DNA of 64,000 nt from Gyromitra esculenta (Eukaryota > Ascomycota > Pezizomycetes > Pezizales > Discinaceae). Below, piece by piece: positions 46,106 to 58,031 of the stretch. Location of the stretch: assembly GCA_038503075.1 (NCBI GenBank), contig JBCAML010000011.1, forward strand, positions 1,488,001-1,552,000, written 5' to 3'. The number at the start of each line of letters is the position of its first letter. Position 1 is the stretch's first letter. Position numbers and translations under genes: made by a program. The notes under the pieces were generated by a model. That model worked only from the letters and a program-made list of their open reading frames with translations, made no database searches and was not told where the DNA came from.

Positions 46106-47733
46106 ATGAGGCGATACAGAGTGTAAAGAAATTAAGATAGCCGTTATTATCGTCCCCCGATCTTAAGAGTAAACACTCCGTGATTCGGAGCGCTCTCAGC
46201 CAATAGAAGCCATATGTGATAACTTGGTAGTGTATTGACGCGTATGTGTCGTGTCCATGATTAGCTGACCACTTTGCGATTCAGAAATTCTGATCGTGGC
46301 AAATTGCAAACTGAATCAGTGTTATAGTAACTGCTATTTGGTTTTATCGCTAGATCATATTTATTAACTACTCTTTATCTTTCATGATCCTAGCGAAGAC
46401 AGGCTGACAGTGCAGACGGATAAGATATTTTACTAAGTGTTTTAAATCATACAATATCACTCGTTAATCATGGTTTCTTGACCAAGATACGACTAGTATT
46501 AGTCCCAGATGCCCGGCTAGCTGCGACTCTCGGTGCAAAAACGCACGCCACCGGCTCATTAGCTACTAGTTCTAGTAAATTTTATACAAAATTGTCCGCC
46601 AGAAAACTCATTGAGTGATTCCACGTGACACAATATGTTTAACAAGTCGTGGGGCGAAAATGTCAGCTGGTTGCATAAGCGCAGATTTCCTTTGCCACCA
46701 ACACCACTCAATATCGTTAACCGAGAACATAATGCCACCGCAGAAGTTCAGCCCAGGGGTAAAAAAAGCAAATACGGTTTCACGATCTCTTGAATGGCTC
46801 GTATTCAATGAATTCAGTAAACGCCACGGAACCCACTAAATAACAGTGTGAACAACGTGAATACTTGATGTAACCTATTAACTCTCGCAAAAAGATAGTT
46901 ACACAAGATATTAAGGCTGCGTTTTTAGGCAAAGTGACCTCGATATCTCCCCACAATGATTTCGATGCCGTATATGGTTGTTAATACAATTTAATGGTCA
47001 TTCCCGCAACTAGCTATGGGCTGAAGCTTTAACGCCCTCTTTACGGTCATAACAGTTTCTACCCTATTAATAGACTGATTCTCGCCGACCAAATTTAAAG
47101 ATGGCGCGCGCAGGGTCTGCTACCTTTCAGAAGTGCTTCCTTAAATTATGTATAGGCTATTACTATACACTAAAGTCGGGCTCGGATACATCTAAATCAC
47201 TAATATATTCCCCCATCAGCCTACTTCCTTTAGTGCAAGCCCATGCGCGCACGGTACCCTCTAAATTAAACAATGAACTTTCCAGGCAAGCAAACCCTAA
47301 CTGTTCTCTTCTCAGCTTAAAGGGTAGTACACAGAAGAAATAGTACGTCAATTTTATTATTTTGATAATGCTGTTAAAATTCTCTAGTTGGTAATTATTA
47401 TAATCATGTGTTTTTGATACGGCCTATCACTATATTGACACAAGCATATATGTCATCACATATCAGTTCTAATGTTTATTATTCAAGCATATATCAAGGA
47501 GTATATCAGTTACTAGTGGATCTCATAGGATAAATAGCTCACACTTATCAGGCAAGGTAAGGCATTCTTTCCTTGCAGCTACAGCCTTCTCACGCATGCT
47601 GCCGGAAAAGACGTATCGCTTGTACTACCCTCTTTCAAAAATTCAAAAGTTCCACTGAAATCTGCGTATCTGTGGTATCGTGAGTCGGCTTCTAGAACAC
47701 TATAGAGCCGTTTTTTTTTTTACTCGGATAGAT

Positions 47734-47845
47734 CATGAAGAACCTGAAAACAAGCGTATTAGGTTGACCAATCAGGAGGTCGATATAGCTAGATCCAGCC
47801 AACCAACAACCCCGACCTAAAACATGCTTTTTCAGGTTCTTCATG
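47734..47845 (-). mobile_element. MITE, family G copy
   Basis: 112 bp with terminal inverted repeats CATGAAGAACCTGAAAA and TTTTTCAGGTTCTTCATG. Its reverse complement aligns end to end with 29171-29282. It stops 3 bp before the neighbouring MITE (47849-48020). Confidence 0.72.
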
Positions 47846-47848
47846 TGG

Positions 47849-48020
47849 TACCGTAGTATTTGGTGAAATTTGTTCCAGCGCTAGTAGGTAAGACATGCAT
47901 ATAACCTGTGAATATCCAACGCTTATGATGCCGCTGGGGAGCTTTTGGCAGGAAAATCATCATAGCCTATGCATGTTTTACCTACTAACGCCGGAACGAA
48001 TTTCATCAAATATTACGGTA
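47849..48020. mobile_element. TA-flanked MITE, family F
   Basis: 172 bp with terminal inverted repeats of about 50 bp. They begin TACCGTAGTATTTGGTGAAA on the left and TACCGTAATATTTGATGAAA on the right strand, and both run into 'agtaggtaa.acatgcata'. TA dinucleotides lie at both ends. No coding capacity. Confidence 0.75.
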
Positions 48021-48128
48021 TCCAAGTACAAGATTGCTACCTGCATGGCGCCGCCGCAGATGAATTTCGGCCCTTGGATCGATCGCCTACTCTAGCGTCG
48101 ATCCATCCCTTACATACAGAGCTCTTAG

Positions 48129-48254
48129 TACTCGTATTTGACTGACGTTTTTAAAACGGGCTGCCTATGCTTTCCATACAAAATCACAGATTCGGTACAA
48201 TTTTGTAGGTATGCGAACCTAGCCCATTCTAAAAACGTTAGTCGAATACGAGTA
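48129..48254. mobile_element. TA-flanked MITE, family A copy 1
   Basis: 126 bp. It begins TACTCGTATTTGACTGACGT and its other strand begins TACTCGTATTCGACTAACGT, so the inverted repeats extend to about 35 bp, including 'gggct'. TA at both ends. Related copies lie at 53276-53399 and 53821-53938. Confidence 0.78.
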
Positions 48255-49560
48255 TATAGTAAGTAGGATTGCCCTTTCCACCTTTGACACCTACTATGGT
48301 CTTGTAATTGGGTGATGCTGATTTCGATAATAGCGTTTAAAATAATGAGCTGGAACCTAGATCTAGAAACAGTGATCTAATTCTAGAAAGAGTGAACGAC
48401 GAGACTAGTTTCTCAAACCCCAAGTCACCACACCAATATCCTAAATAGTTCGTATCTCCACATTAACACATGACCATCCCTACGGATTTTTTCTACTGGG
48501 AATAACTGCTCGTCTTGTCGTCTATCTTGCTTTTATAAGATCGACTGTCAACTCATTTGGTTTGTATTGAGCCATTTAGATAACCTAGAGAAACGAGCTA
48601 AGCTAAAATTTCAGTATAAATTATAAATTTAAAGCGATGACATATATTGTAATGCACATGTATATATAACTATTGAAAATACATACGACTGGTAGAAATT
48701 CCCAAAAGTAAAGGGCCTATATATAACTATGTATTGAACCTATAAAATATATTACGGCAACTTCCCCTGGCTCATCCTATACAACTGTCTAAAGGGGGTT
48801 TAGATGGATTAGTAATCATAAGCCCCTAAGCTTTTACCAGCTATGGTCATACCTTATGCATGAAATTACGCTGAAATTCGTAGCTAAATTTAAACCTCCA
48901 CGCTCTGTATCTGTATCCACATATACTCACTCTAGATCTCCGCAGAAACCTCTTAAGAGGTCTTTTCCTAGGTATCGCTAAGTTCTTCAAGACATTAGTT
49001 ATAACATTTGTGGAAAATGTTTTATTGGCAACTATACTAGCTATTTCAATACGTCGAGAGACCAATATAAGAGCCCATTGCTATCCACTAGTTTCACTAA
49101 CTACGAGCATCGTATTATAATTCTGATCCATATATATACTCTTTCACGGCGCCATATTAAGTACAAGTTCTACTGAGCAGATCAGATATTGGGATTTCAT
49201 TAATTACTGCGGCCGTCTATTACCCCCTAGAAGGTTAGCTATAGTACTGCACACCCCGATCGCGAGTAAGTGCCATTCCTCATCAAACCTAGCAACTTTA
49301 GCCACTCTCTAGCTATAATAACTTCTCATGCTCGCACCACCATAAAACCACCGGTACCTATACGTGTGCTGCAGCACGGGAGAAGTTAGTCAATATATCT
49401 TGACCTACGCTCATTACATATAATTTGGAGTATCTGTACGCGTGATGTGTTTATACATATACATTTAACTATGTATATATACACATATAGTTAGCTACTA
49501 AATGAAATAATAAATATATAACATGCATATGTAGTTAGCTAGCTGTACCCAAATGTGCCT

Positions 49561-49585
49561 AATAAATAAATAAATAAATAAATAA
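49561..49585. repeat. (AATA)n microsatellite
   Basis: Six tandem tetranucleotide units in an AT-rich spacer. Confidence 0.9.
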
Positions 49586-52500
49586 CTGTAACCAGTATCA
49601 ATCACGAAAAATCACTCAGGAGCGTGAGTACTTTGTGCCTATAGCTACTAGGCTAGATCGCAAACGTTGACATTGCTTAAGATCCAAGGGCTTAAGAGAT
49701 ATATGCGAAAACTAGCACTATTTATATACCGCTTCATAATTAATAAAAAAAATCAGCTCATTCTTGGATTATCCAACTGTCGTAAATCTACTGATATGAC
49801 TTCGTATCGATATCAAAGGAGCCAATGCCCACCATTCATACGCGGCTAATCGATTTGGGGCCAGGCATCGCCAGGCATTAAGACGAAAAATTGATCTCAG
49901 CAATATAGAATAACATGATCATGATAAAGAGGATACTAACACCATATAAACCAACTCATCCCCGTACATTGAAAAAGGTTTCTAACCCGTATAAGCCCTA
50001 TATATATCATAATAGGAGGCCTAGGCAAAGCCTCAGGAGAATAGCTTACTGGCTTAACCAAGAGAATTCGAATAGAGGCGGGTGCATTTACACTTAAACG
50101 GAACTACGTAGGCCCCGATCTTCGCTCGTTATCCCAACATTCCCAGCTGGCCAATCTCAACTCAGAAAGCTTCAGAATAGTGCTAGTAAGATATACTAGC
50201 TGAGAAATAAAGTTTACGACGTGTGTGAACCTCAGTAGTATATATATCCAATTCTACACTTGAAATGGGTACAATCCGCGGAACAAACATGAATTATAAA
50301 TTCGAGTATAAGTAGGGCAGTTACAAAAGAAGTCATAAAGTTGCAGTAGCCAAAAGCTGATTGCGGGATGAGAGGCCGTGTTGAAATGGAGCGGTTGCTA
50401 CCGAGGTTTACCCACGGCCAGGCCATAGACTTTATTTTTCAGCAAGTACATGAAAAATTTGATGCCTTTGCATTAAGGGCAAGAGTTAGTGCAGCAAAAA
50501 CCTAGTTTTGGCTATAAAAATACTAGGATGGAAAGCTCTTAAGTAATTATATCTTGTAGCTATCAAGCATACGCGGCCGTCTTGACATTGTCTACTTTTT
50601 TTTACCACGTTCTTCAGCAAAATAAGTTGATGAGTTCGCGCCTAAAGCTCCACCCCAGCGCTTCTGGAGACACTTCCTTTTGATCTAAATTTCATTATAC
50701 TATCTATACATTATAGCCTTTCAATGATGAGACAAAAGGCATCCCTGTTTAGCACGAGGTTGGTCCACACTTGAGCGCAAGTGCATATGCGCCATGGCCA
50801 TATATGAATATTCGAATCTCTATGAGTATGATGTCAGAGTATATTGATATGGCGAGGGTTAGCTGTGATCTTTCAAAGATTAGGTGATCAAGCTTCATCT
50901 ACTCTCAAACCTAAAATCATTTAGATATCTCAATAGTAGTACAAGTTCTGGTCTAAGGCAGCTTTTTCCGGTAGTTATCTAGGTGGGAAGATTTGACAAA
51001 TCTAGCCCATACCGCGTATTTATTTCCCCTTTCCTCTCCTCTTATTACATTATATTTAGACCATAACCATCGGAGGTTCGCGTGTATATATACGTTCTGA
51101 GCCGCTCGCCGATTTAGCAATTTCGTGAATGGGTTGGGTCCATTCGCGAATAGACTGCTGCTCCCATACATTGACGATTTCCCCGACCCATTCGCGAATG
51201 GTCCGGAGAAACCACGGCTTGGTGAGTTGGGTGGCAAAGAGGGTGGGAGCCTTGGTGGGGTGGGAGCCTCAGGGAGCCTGGTGATGGAGGGATTTGAAGG
51301 GAGGTTGGCCGGACTGGAAACTGAGAGTGATGATCTGGAGGAGGTGAGAGTGCGATGGAGGAGAGGAGGAGATGCAATTGAGACAATATGTTATAGTAGT
51401 TAGCGAGTATCTTTTCTAAATTATCGAAAATTGATATGGACAGATAAGGCGTCTTCTCTAAATCAATTTTCACTGCTATTTTATCTATTTAGGTTATCTG
51501 TTTACATGTATATATATTCCGAGCCATTCATCAATGGGCCAGGCCAATCATAGACACATATGCATAGGAAGAGCAATCCATCGATTGATAAATAGACCGG
51601 GCCCATTTACAAAGTCGCAAAATTGACAGGTGGTTCAAAATACATATACATATTATAGTAATTGTGAACTTTTCCCTGTGTAAAAATGCCGTTCGTAATA
51701 TATGAGATCGCAATTCCAATAACTACATGTACGTGTAAATTTTGTTTTGTAACTGAAGCGCAGCACCATTCAGGCGATCGAAAAAAATAATAATACGAAA
51801 ACCAATTGTTTACTCACCGTAAGAAATCAGAAATTAGTTTTAGACAGTAAGTCATGTCCATAATTTTATACATTAAAACATACCCCTCTACTCCTCATTT
51901 TATAAACATAAAGACGCATATTAATTCCTACGTACTGTGATTTTAAGATTTGTTGTTTTTAGGCCTTAGACCACAGATTAATTACTAAGTAATTTCAATT
52001 TAGTTTATATTCGGCCAGCTTCCGCTATCTAGCGGGATTAATTACATGTAGGTCTACAAACTTGCAAAACAAGATGCCGCATATTTGCGAGAACCCTAGG
52101 CCTAAGAATCGACCAGGAACTTGCAATTTTGGGATTTGGGGTCCATTTTTTGATCAAGTTTCTATCGAGTACTGAATGAGGTGCTAGCTGCAGTAAAACT
52201 TAGTAAACCAAAGATAAAACGTGTATACCGAGAATTCCAGTTATAGCACGTGCGCTAGAGAAATCAACCACGCCAACTCCCCTCTGGGAGAACTTAAAAT
52301 CTTAATTTTAATTAGCCAGAATTCCAAGGGGATTTAAAGGAATGATGTCGCACACGTTTTAATTAAAGGAGGTACAGAGGGTTGGGCTGGAGATTAGAAT
52401 GTAATGTATATGATTAGCATCACTACCAGTTGTCCGATGGGTCACGGGTCTAAATCAATATCAACCGCAAGACATCACCAGGCATATAGATTATGTATAA

Positions 52501-52710
52501 ACATGTGCGTAGATTTTGTGGGCACTTCGATGGGCTAGTGAGTCTTAGGATGAAGCTTTGTGCCGTGCTAACTTGGTTTTGAGTAGCATACATATGGGAA
52601 GTACGCCAACACGCACGAGCATCAGCCAGAGAAAAGGTCTCCATTCAGAAACCAGAAGCGATGATCACATTGTCTCAAGATTTAGCCAAGCTTGTCAGCT
52701 AGTGTCAGAC

Positions 52711-52812
52711 ATAAGGGTGTGAAGATGGAACGGAGGTGTTTTCCGTTCTATGGGGTCACCATACAAATAGTCTGAGCTCGAGACCTGTACCTTCATACCA
52801 CTACCCCTAGTA
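52711..52812. mobile_element. MITE, TACTAGGGG family, truncated copy
   Basis: About 100 bp. The right end ACTACCCCTAGTA and interior words 'ggtgtgaagatggaacgga', 'tatggggtcacc' and 'gacctgtaccttcatacc' match the element at 62645-62747 on the opposite strand. The left end lacks the first bases of the terminal repeat. Confidence 0.65.
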
Positions 52813-53275
52813 CGATAACAGATCTCACAGGCTAAGCTCTGGTACGTGAATAAAAGACACATGATCCCGCAGGATCAGAGCCTGAGTTTAGTGTTAGACT
52901 TGGGATTTATTTGCTAGAACATAGCCCAAATATATAGGAGGCTCGGCAGCTCCGAGAGGTGATTTCGAACATGATCTGGCGCGGGGTCCAAAACAAGGAG
53001 CCCAATTAGGAATCAATGTCTTCAAAACTGATGTTAGCAATGATTCAAGCGATTTTGGCTATACACTGAACCTAACACGTGGGGACACCATCGCGTCGCC
53101 GCGGCCTGGCGAAAAGATTCAATCGACGTTAGGCTTGGAGTTTTGCCCTACTGAAAATGTATGTTTATAGAAAGCTTCTTTTCCATTGTTTCTAATACCA
53201 TAATATAGTTTATTTTATTTTTCTTTGGGCCTCTTATTCATGAAAAATATAAAGTAAATTTTATGCTGTTCCATC

Positions 53276-53399
53276 TACTCATAAATGGCCGGTGTTAACG
53301 CGTTTGTTACTGGGCTGGGCCCGTGCCCCGTACATTTTTTGCGATTTTGTATGGTATGCAGAGCCAGCCTGGTGCACAAACATCAGTCATTTACGAATA
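53276..53399. mobile_element. TA-flanked MITE, family A copy 2
   Basis: 124 bp with ends TACTCATAAATGGCCGG and TATTCGTAAATGACTGATG (other strand). The interior 'gggctgggcccgtgccc' and 'gattttgtatggtatgcagagccagcc' is nearly identical to copy 3 reversed. Confidence 0.75.
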
Positions 53400-53820
53400 C
53401 ATTCACATACAGCGTGCGGCGAAAAGAATCGAGAAATGTGAGCGCTGATGTCCAGGGCTACTATTAGCTCCCAGAGTTTTCAACGAAGATTCTGGCGGGG
53501 AGGCTGGCCACAAAGCTCTGTTAGTAGACCCTGGTTTCTCAATATTTTTTACCACACGTTGGATCAGCCCACTTTCTTCCTACACACAAACTAACCGTCG
53601 AGCCAAAGAAAGATAACGATTGCCATGTACGAAATGTTCCAGATGATGCAAGGCAACAATATCTAGATCCCCTTTAACAACAGCACGGTGATATGCCTGG
53701 ATATGACAGCTCAAATATGCGGCTGAAGACGGGCAAAGTTCATAGACTAAGCTCTGTAATCTCAGAAACCCTTCCTGAATCATTTTTCATTTCCCATTTA
53801 AAAGGTGTACTACTGCCATG

Positions 53821-53938
53821 TACTCGTAATTGACTGGCGTTTTTGCATCGGGCTGGCTCTGCATACCATACAAAACCGCAAAAAAGAGTATAGGGCACGG
53901 GCCCAGCCCGGTGCACAAACGTCAGTAATTTACGAGTA
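53821..53938. mobile_element. TA-flanked MITE, family A copy 3
   Basis: 118 bp, starting TACTCGTAATTGACTGGCGT and ending TTACGAGTA. Only 421 bp from copy 2 and in the opposite orientation. It shares the long central block with that copy. Confidence 0.78.
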
Positions 53939-55656
53939 GAAAGCAATAATGTAAATCGTCGAGGGATACTTCCTGCGAGACATCGACATTCTATCAGCAC
54001 ACAATATGGGCTGGGGAAGTGCGCGTATACTCTACATTATCATGAGACTAACTACAGAGCAGGTCAGAGAAACTGAAATGGTGAGCTGGGCCGGTGGTAG
54101 GATCTAGTAGATCTAAGAGGTTCCAAGTTTGGGTGGGGAGTGTAAGCTACCATTGCCAGGGGCAATCAAGATACCTTGCTTGCGTGCTTGCGTGCTGGCT
54201 TACCTACTAGTTTGGAACCGTTGTATGTTCAAGGTTCCAGAGAAGCCGATTAGCTAATTTCCAACTGTAGAATTGATTCGATCGTAGTGGGCGACAGAAA
54301 GTCGAACCTGACAAGAAGAGTGGAGGATCCTACGTCTTATGGTTTGGCGTAAGAGTCTATCTTTCTGAACCGGGTGCAGGTGGCAACCAGGAACGAGGCT
54401 TAAATAAGCTTTGAGGCTCTTATGCGGCTTAAAATTACTGAACGGTCAAGCGCTCCAATAGCCACGGGACACATACCCATCCATTTTCCGATTTATCATA
54501 TTCTGCTATGGCTACCCCGCATGTGCACGTTTGAGTGGATTTTATCGTGGTGGATTGATTTGCGTAATTAGCAGAGCTCCAGGGGCATAGCATCTCTTTC
54601 TCTGATTGCTTACGCATAATCACCGATCCCTGGGTCATATCTTACCTGCCGAAGATTTGTAAGGGCGAAACATATTCGTTTTTGTGGCTGTTGAGGAGAA
54701 ATTAATAGACCAGTAATAATGGCAAATATCGGATGCGCTGGCTCAAGAGATCTAACTTGACATTGGAGACCATCTTCTCGATGTGCTACTCGGAGCCATG
54801 CTTGGATACAGCCAAACGCACCTAGAATAGAAATGAGTAGCCACATTTCAACAACCGATTTGCGAACTCCGCGAGTTTTAAGAGCCGATGAAGCTAGTAA
54901 AGCACGCCTCTTTCTCGTGCATACACAAATTATAGCCACTCAACTCCTAGTTTTGGCGCTTGTTGGGCATTGATGAAGGATATTTTTTGCGAGTGATCGT
55001 ACATGAAGTAAAAGAGAGGTATAAAATAGCTAGTTAAGCGAGAAGAAGCTTGGGTGGAGTAGCGAAGCGGGGAGCTAGTACTTGACTTTATTAAATTGAC
55101 TGAGTCATGGTATCAACAGCTTGGAGAGTGGGAAGAGATGGGAAGCCACCTATAAGATGAGGTCTAGTTATAAGGGTTCTCTAGATCTCCTGAGGTCGTT
55201 ATCTGGATCTTCGTATGGCATGAAATTTCTCTTTTCCTCGAATATAATTCTTCTAAGATTACTCCGGTAGTATTGAAGAGCGTTACCTGCGAGATATTCC
55301 GCTAAGGTATGGGACTGCAATCATAGGGGATGAGGGAAATATTTATTCACCGGGGAAATTTCTCTTCAGTAACATAGAAGATCGGCATCAAATGATTGAT
55401 ATGGCTAGTACCGTCATCCTTCGTAGCTTCTTTCTTGATCACTATATATGAAATATAATATATCGTCTATTCCCCGAGACTAGCTTTTTACGATCAATAT
55501 ATCCATCTGCTAAAACTTCTACGTGCCATCCTCGGCCTCGAGGTAAATCAAAATTTTTCCCGTCCTCCATCTTACTCGATTTTCTGTATCTCCGCGTACT
55601 CTATAGATCTAGTGGTACGTACGCCCGTCGGTCCTATAACCCGAGTCGATCAATCA

Positions 55657-56610
55657 ATGGACCGTGCCACCCCGATCAACATCCAACTCCCGGGCGATGC
55701 ACATGTTCTTATTAGTTGCGTCGCGAAAGCAAGATCCAAGCAGAATATCCAAGCCATTGTTATGGGCCATCTTGGGCGGATTTGCACCTTCACGGGCGAG
55801 GGCGAGGATATAACCATGAAAGTCATCCCGTCACCTTGGATACGTGAGCCTGAGGAAGAGTGGGAGGACGCCATTTCTTTTTTGCCAGTGGGGAAGGATC
55901 GTATTTGTTTAGCCCGCTTCGAATACATTGATGGTTGCGGAGTAACTCAGGCATCGAGAGTGCAAAAGCCTATCTATATCGGGAATTCGTCATGGAAGAT
56001 GGTCACAGTCACTACGGGAGACGATACGGTAATCAATAAAACTGTCTCCCAGCTCAGAATTCTCATGTTATTTCCAGAGAAACCGGGCCTACACAATCTA
56101 CACGGTTCGGCAAACATGATTACACTCCCTCCGCTTAGGGTTTTAATAAAGAAACCTAGCCCGGATAGCGCAGCCAATTTGGTCAGGCTTCCAACTCGAA
56201 CTCGAATCTTCATTAGTTGCGTCTCAAACTCAACATTAAACCAGCGTATTGGGGTTTCTATCAACAACGGAGTAGCCTTTACTTTCACTGGCTCAGGCGA
56301 AGGTAAACCCATGACACTGCCAGATAGGAACGAAGTCCTGGCTTTGAATGGAGCTGGAGAGATTTTGGGGTTGTTCCCGCCTCCAAAAAACTGCGATACA
56401 CCAGCGATTTCTGCTCTTTTCGAGTACATCGGGCTTGACGGACAGGTTCATCGTTCGATAAGGCAGAATTTCGTCTCTGTAGGAGACCCATCGGTGAAGC
56501 TGATTACAATCTCTTCAACTAATACTGTCGGTGTTAACACGAGTGATTCAGAGCTGAGAATCATGATTGTAGCTGCACTCCCAATCAGCGGCGTTTTTTT
56601 CAGGCGATAG
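55657..56610 (+). CDS. Tandem LecB-like (calcium-lectin-fold) domain protein
   Basis: 317 aa from the ATG at 55657 (MDRATPINIQLPGD); the frame is open further upstream but without another ATG. The protein is two copies of a domain of about 140-150 residues. Copy 1 has AHVLISCVAKARSKQNIQAIV, ICTFTGEGED, ARFEYIDGCGVTQASRVQ, KMVTVTTGDDTV and SQLRILMLF. Copy 2 has TRIFISCVSNSTLNQRIGVSI, AFTFTGSGEG, ALFEYIGLDGQVHRSIRQ, KLITISSTNTVG and SELRIMIV. The strand order resembles the bacterial PA-IIL/LecB lectin fold (RFGVTAFANSSGTQTVNV opening). The acidic loop that binds calcium and sugar in LecB is not conserved here. There is no signal peptide. It may be a carbohydrate-binding or purely structural descendant; the fold assignment is inference from pattern. 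Confidence 0.6.
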   Translation: MDRATPINIQLPGDAHVLISCVAKARSKQNIQAIVMGHLGRICTFTGEGEDITMKVIPSPWIREPEEEWEDAISFLPVGKDRICLARFEYIDGCGVTQASRVQKPIYIGNSSWKMVTVTTGDDTVINKTVSQLRILMLFPEKPGLHNLHGSANMITLPPLRVLIKKPSPDSAANLVRLPTRTRIFISCVSNSTLNQRIGVSINNGVAFTFTGSGEGKPMTLPDRNEVLALNGAGEILGLFPPPKNCDTPAISALFEYIGLDGQVHRSIRQNFVSVGDPSVKLITISSTNTVGVNTSDSELRIMIVAALPISGVFFRR

Positions 56611-58031
56611 TTTTATATCTCTAAGCCCTGCTCAAGATGTTTCATAGCCTTGAGTATCAGTGTTGTTCATAGAATAGTTTTTATTATCGAGTCCATGGCC
56701 CGCAGTCAGACGACGAGTTTTTACAGGCATATTGCGTGATGTATTATTATCCTTTAGTAAATGTAGGGTGTTGCAAATTCAATAGGTTTACGCGCCTTAT
56801 AATTAAAGAGTGAACTGGATTGTAGTAAATATTTGGCTTATATAGGGACATAAATAGTCGTGGCCTATTTCACCTGAAAGTGGTAGATCTACAGATCTAG
56901 ATTAAGGCCTAGGGATATAGGTACTATAGCTAGCTAGATTCTAACACTTTCAAAATATACCCCTATGTAGAATAGCCGGTCAGAGCATAAAATTAATGGC
57001 AAAGGTATTTCTCCCCGCAAGATTGCCGAATGAAATAATAAATAAATAATCTCTTCACGAGGTGTTAAGTAGCTTGTAGGTATGGTCAGTACTGGCATGA
57101 CTGATCGTCCGCTCGAAAATTTAGGTTTGTGCGTGCCTAGCATATTCGTTTTGGCTATTTCATTAGTAGTAAGTCAGCTTAGTGCAAGATAGAAATTTTG
57201 TGATCCGAGACTTATTTACTCGCGCATACTAGCTATATAGCTATAGGCCGACTAGCACCCTGTCGATCTTGAATTGGCCATCGTCAAAAATTTGAAATAG
57301 GTAATACCAAACTTAAAAAAAAACAGTATGCAGTATAGGCGTTATAGCTAGCTAGCATCGAACTCATGTGACTCCTCTAGATCTAGAACTCTCCGCTCAC
57401 TTTTTGACGTACCCGTTATTAATATAATGTGTCATTTTCCTGGTGGCCAAATTGCAAAATCACGCCACGTCATATACAGACGTAATTTTTTTTCACTAGG
57501 TGCCGAAATTTTAGGCTTTGTGTTGTGTAAATATCCCTGTTTAAATTTCATCCGTTAATTAACATTCACAAACTCAATCAATTCATCCTCTACGTATATT
57601 CTTCTATAGTATCAGCCGTATGCCTGCAGCTGGCTGGTTACCATAAGTCCACTAAACAACGATTATTACGAGTGAGGAATGGTTTTAATGGTTGTGTCTG
57701 TAAGAGGTTATCCTGGGGGGATATCGATACCGATCGATAATGGGTTTGAATCACTACTGTTGATGTACGGAAGTGCACATGCACGCGAGTAGTACAGTAG
57801 CTATTTATCACTTATCATTGCCTACTTTCTTATCTAGATCTACCCAAGAGTATTAAATGTATGTTGTTTTGCTTCTACGCGTACAAAGAGTAAGATTGGG
57901 CGAGGACTAGAAATCGTGAATCTTGGTGAAATTCTCTTCAATCAGAAAATGAAAAATATCCTGTCCAGCAGCTGAGAGGGCAGCGAAAGCCCCGAGGAAG
58001 CCTGTTGGCTGTGGTATCGGAAAAAAGGGGT
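56611..58031. other. Intergenic, convergent 3' region
   Basis: Spacer between the lectin-like gene and the convergent zinc-finger gene. AT-rich with no protein-like frame. A T8 run lies at about 57487. Nothing further is recognised. Confidence 0.5.

Larger units (their letters stand above)
46106..55656. other. Large gene-poor region with many small repeats
   Basis: About 9.5 kb without a convincing gene. Frames are all under about 120 codons; 54435-54939 and 53580-54000 on minus were examined and show no domain. It contains six recognised MITEs (listed separately), an (AATA)n microsatellite at 49561-49585, and two copies of CCATTCGCGAAT at 51140 and 51188. Confidence 0.55.

Noticed and set aside
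54435..54939. Two minus-strand frames suggesting a small gene
   Set aside because: Neither has a domain or clear splice connection to the other; a weak hydrophobic segment alone is not enough.
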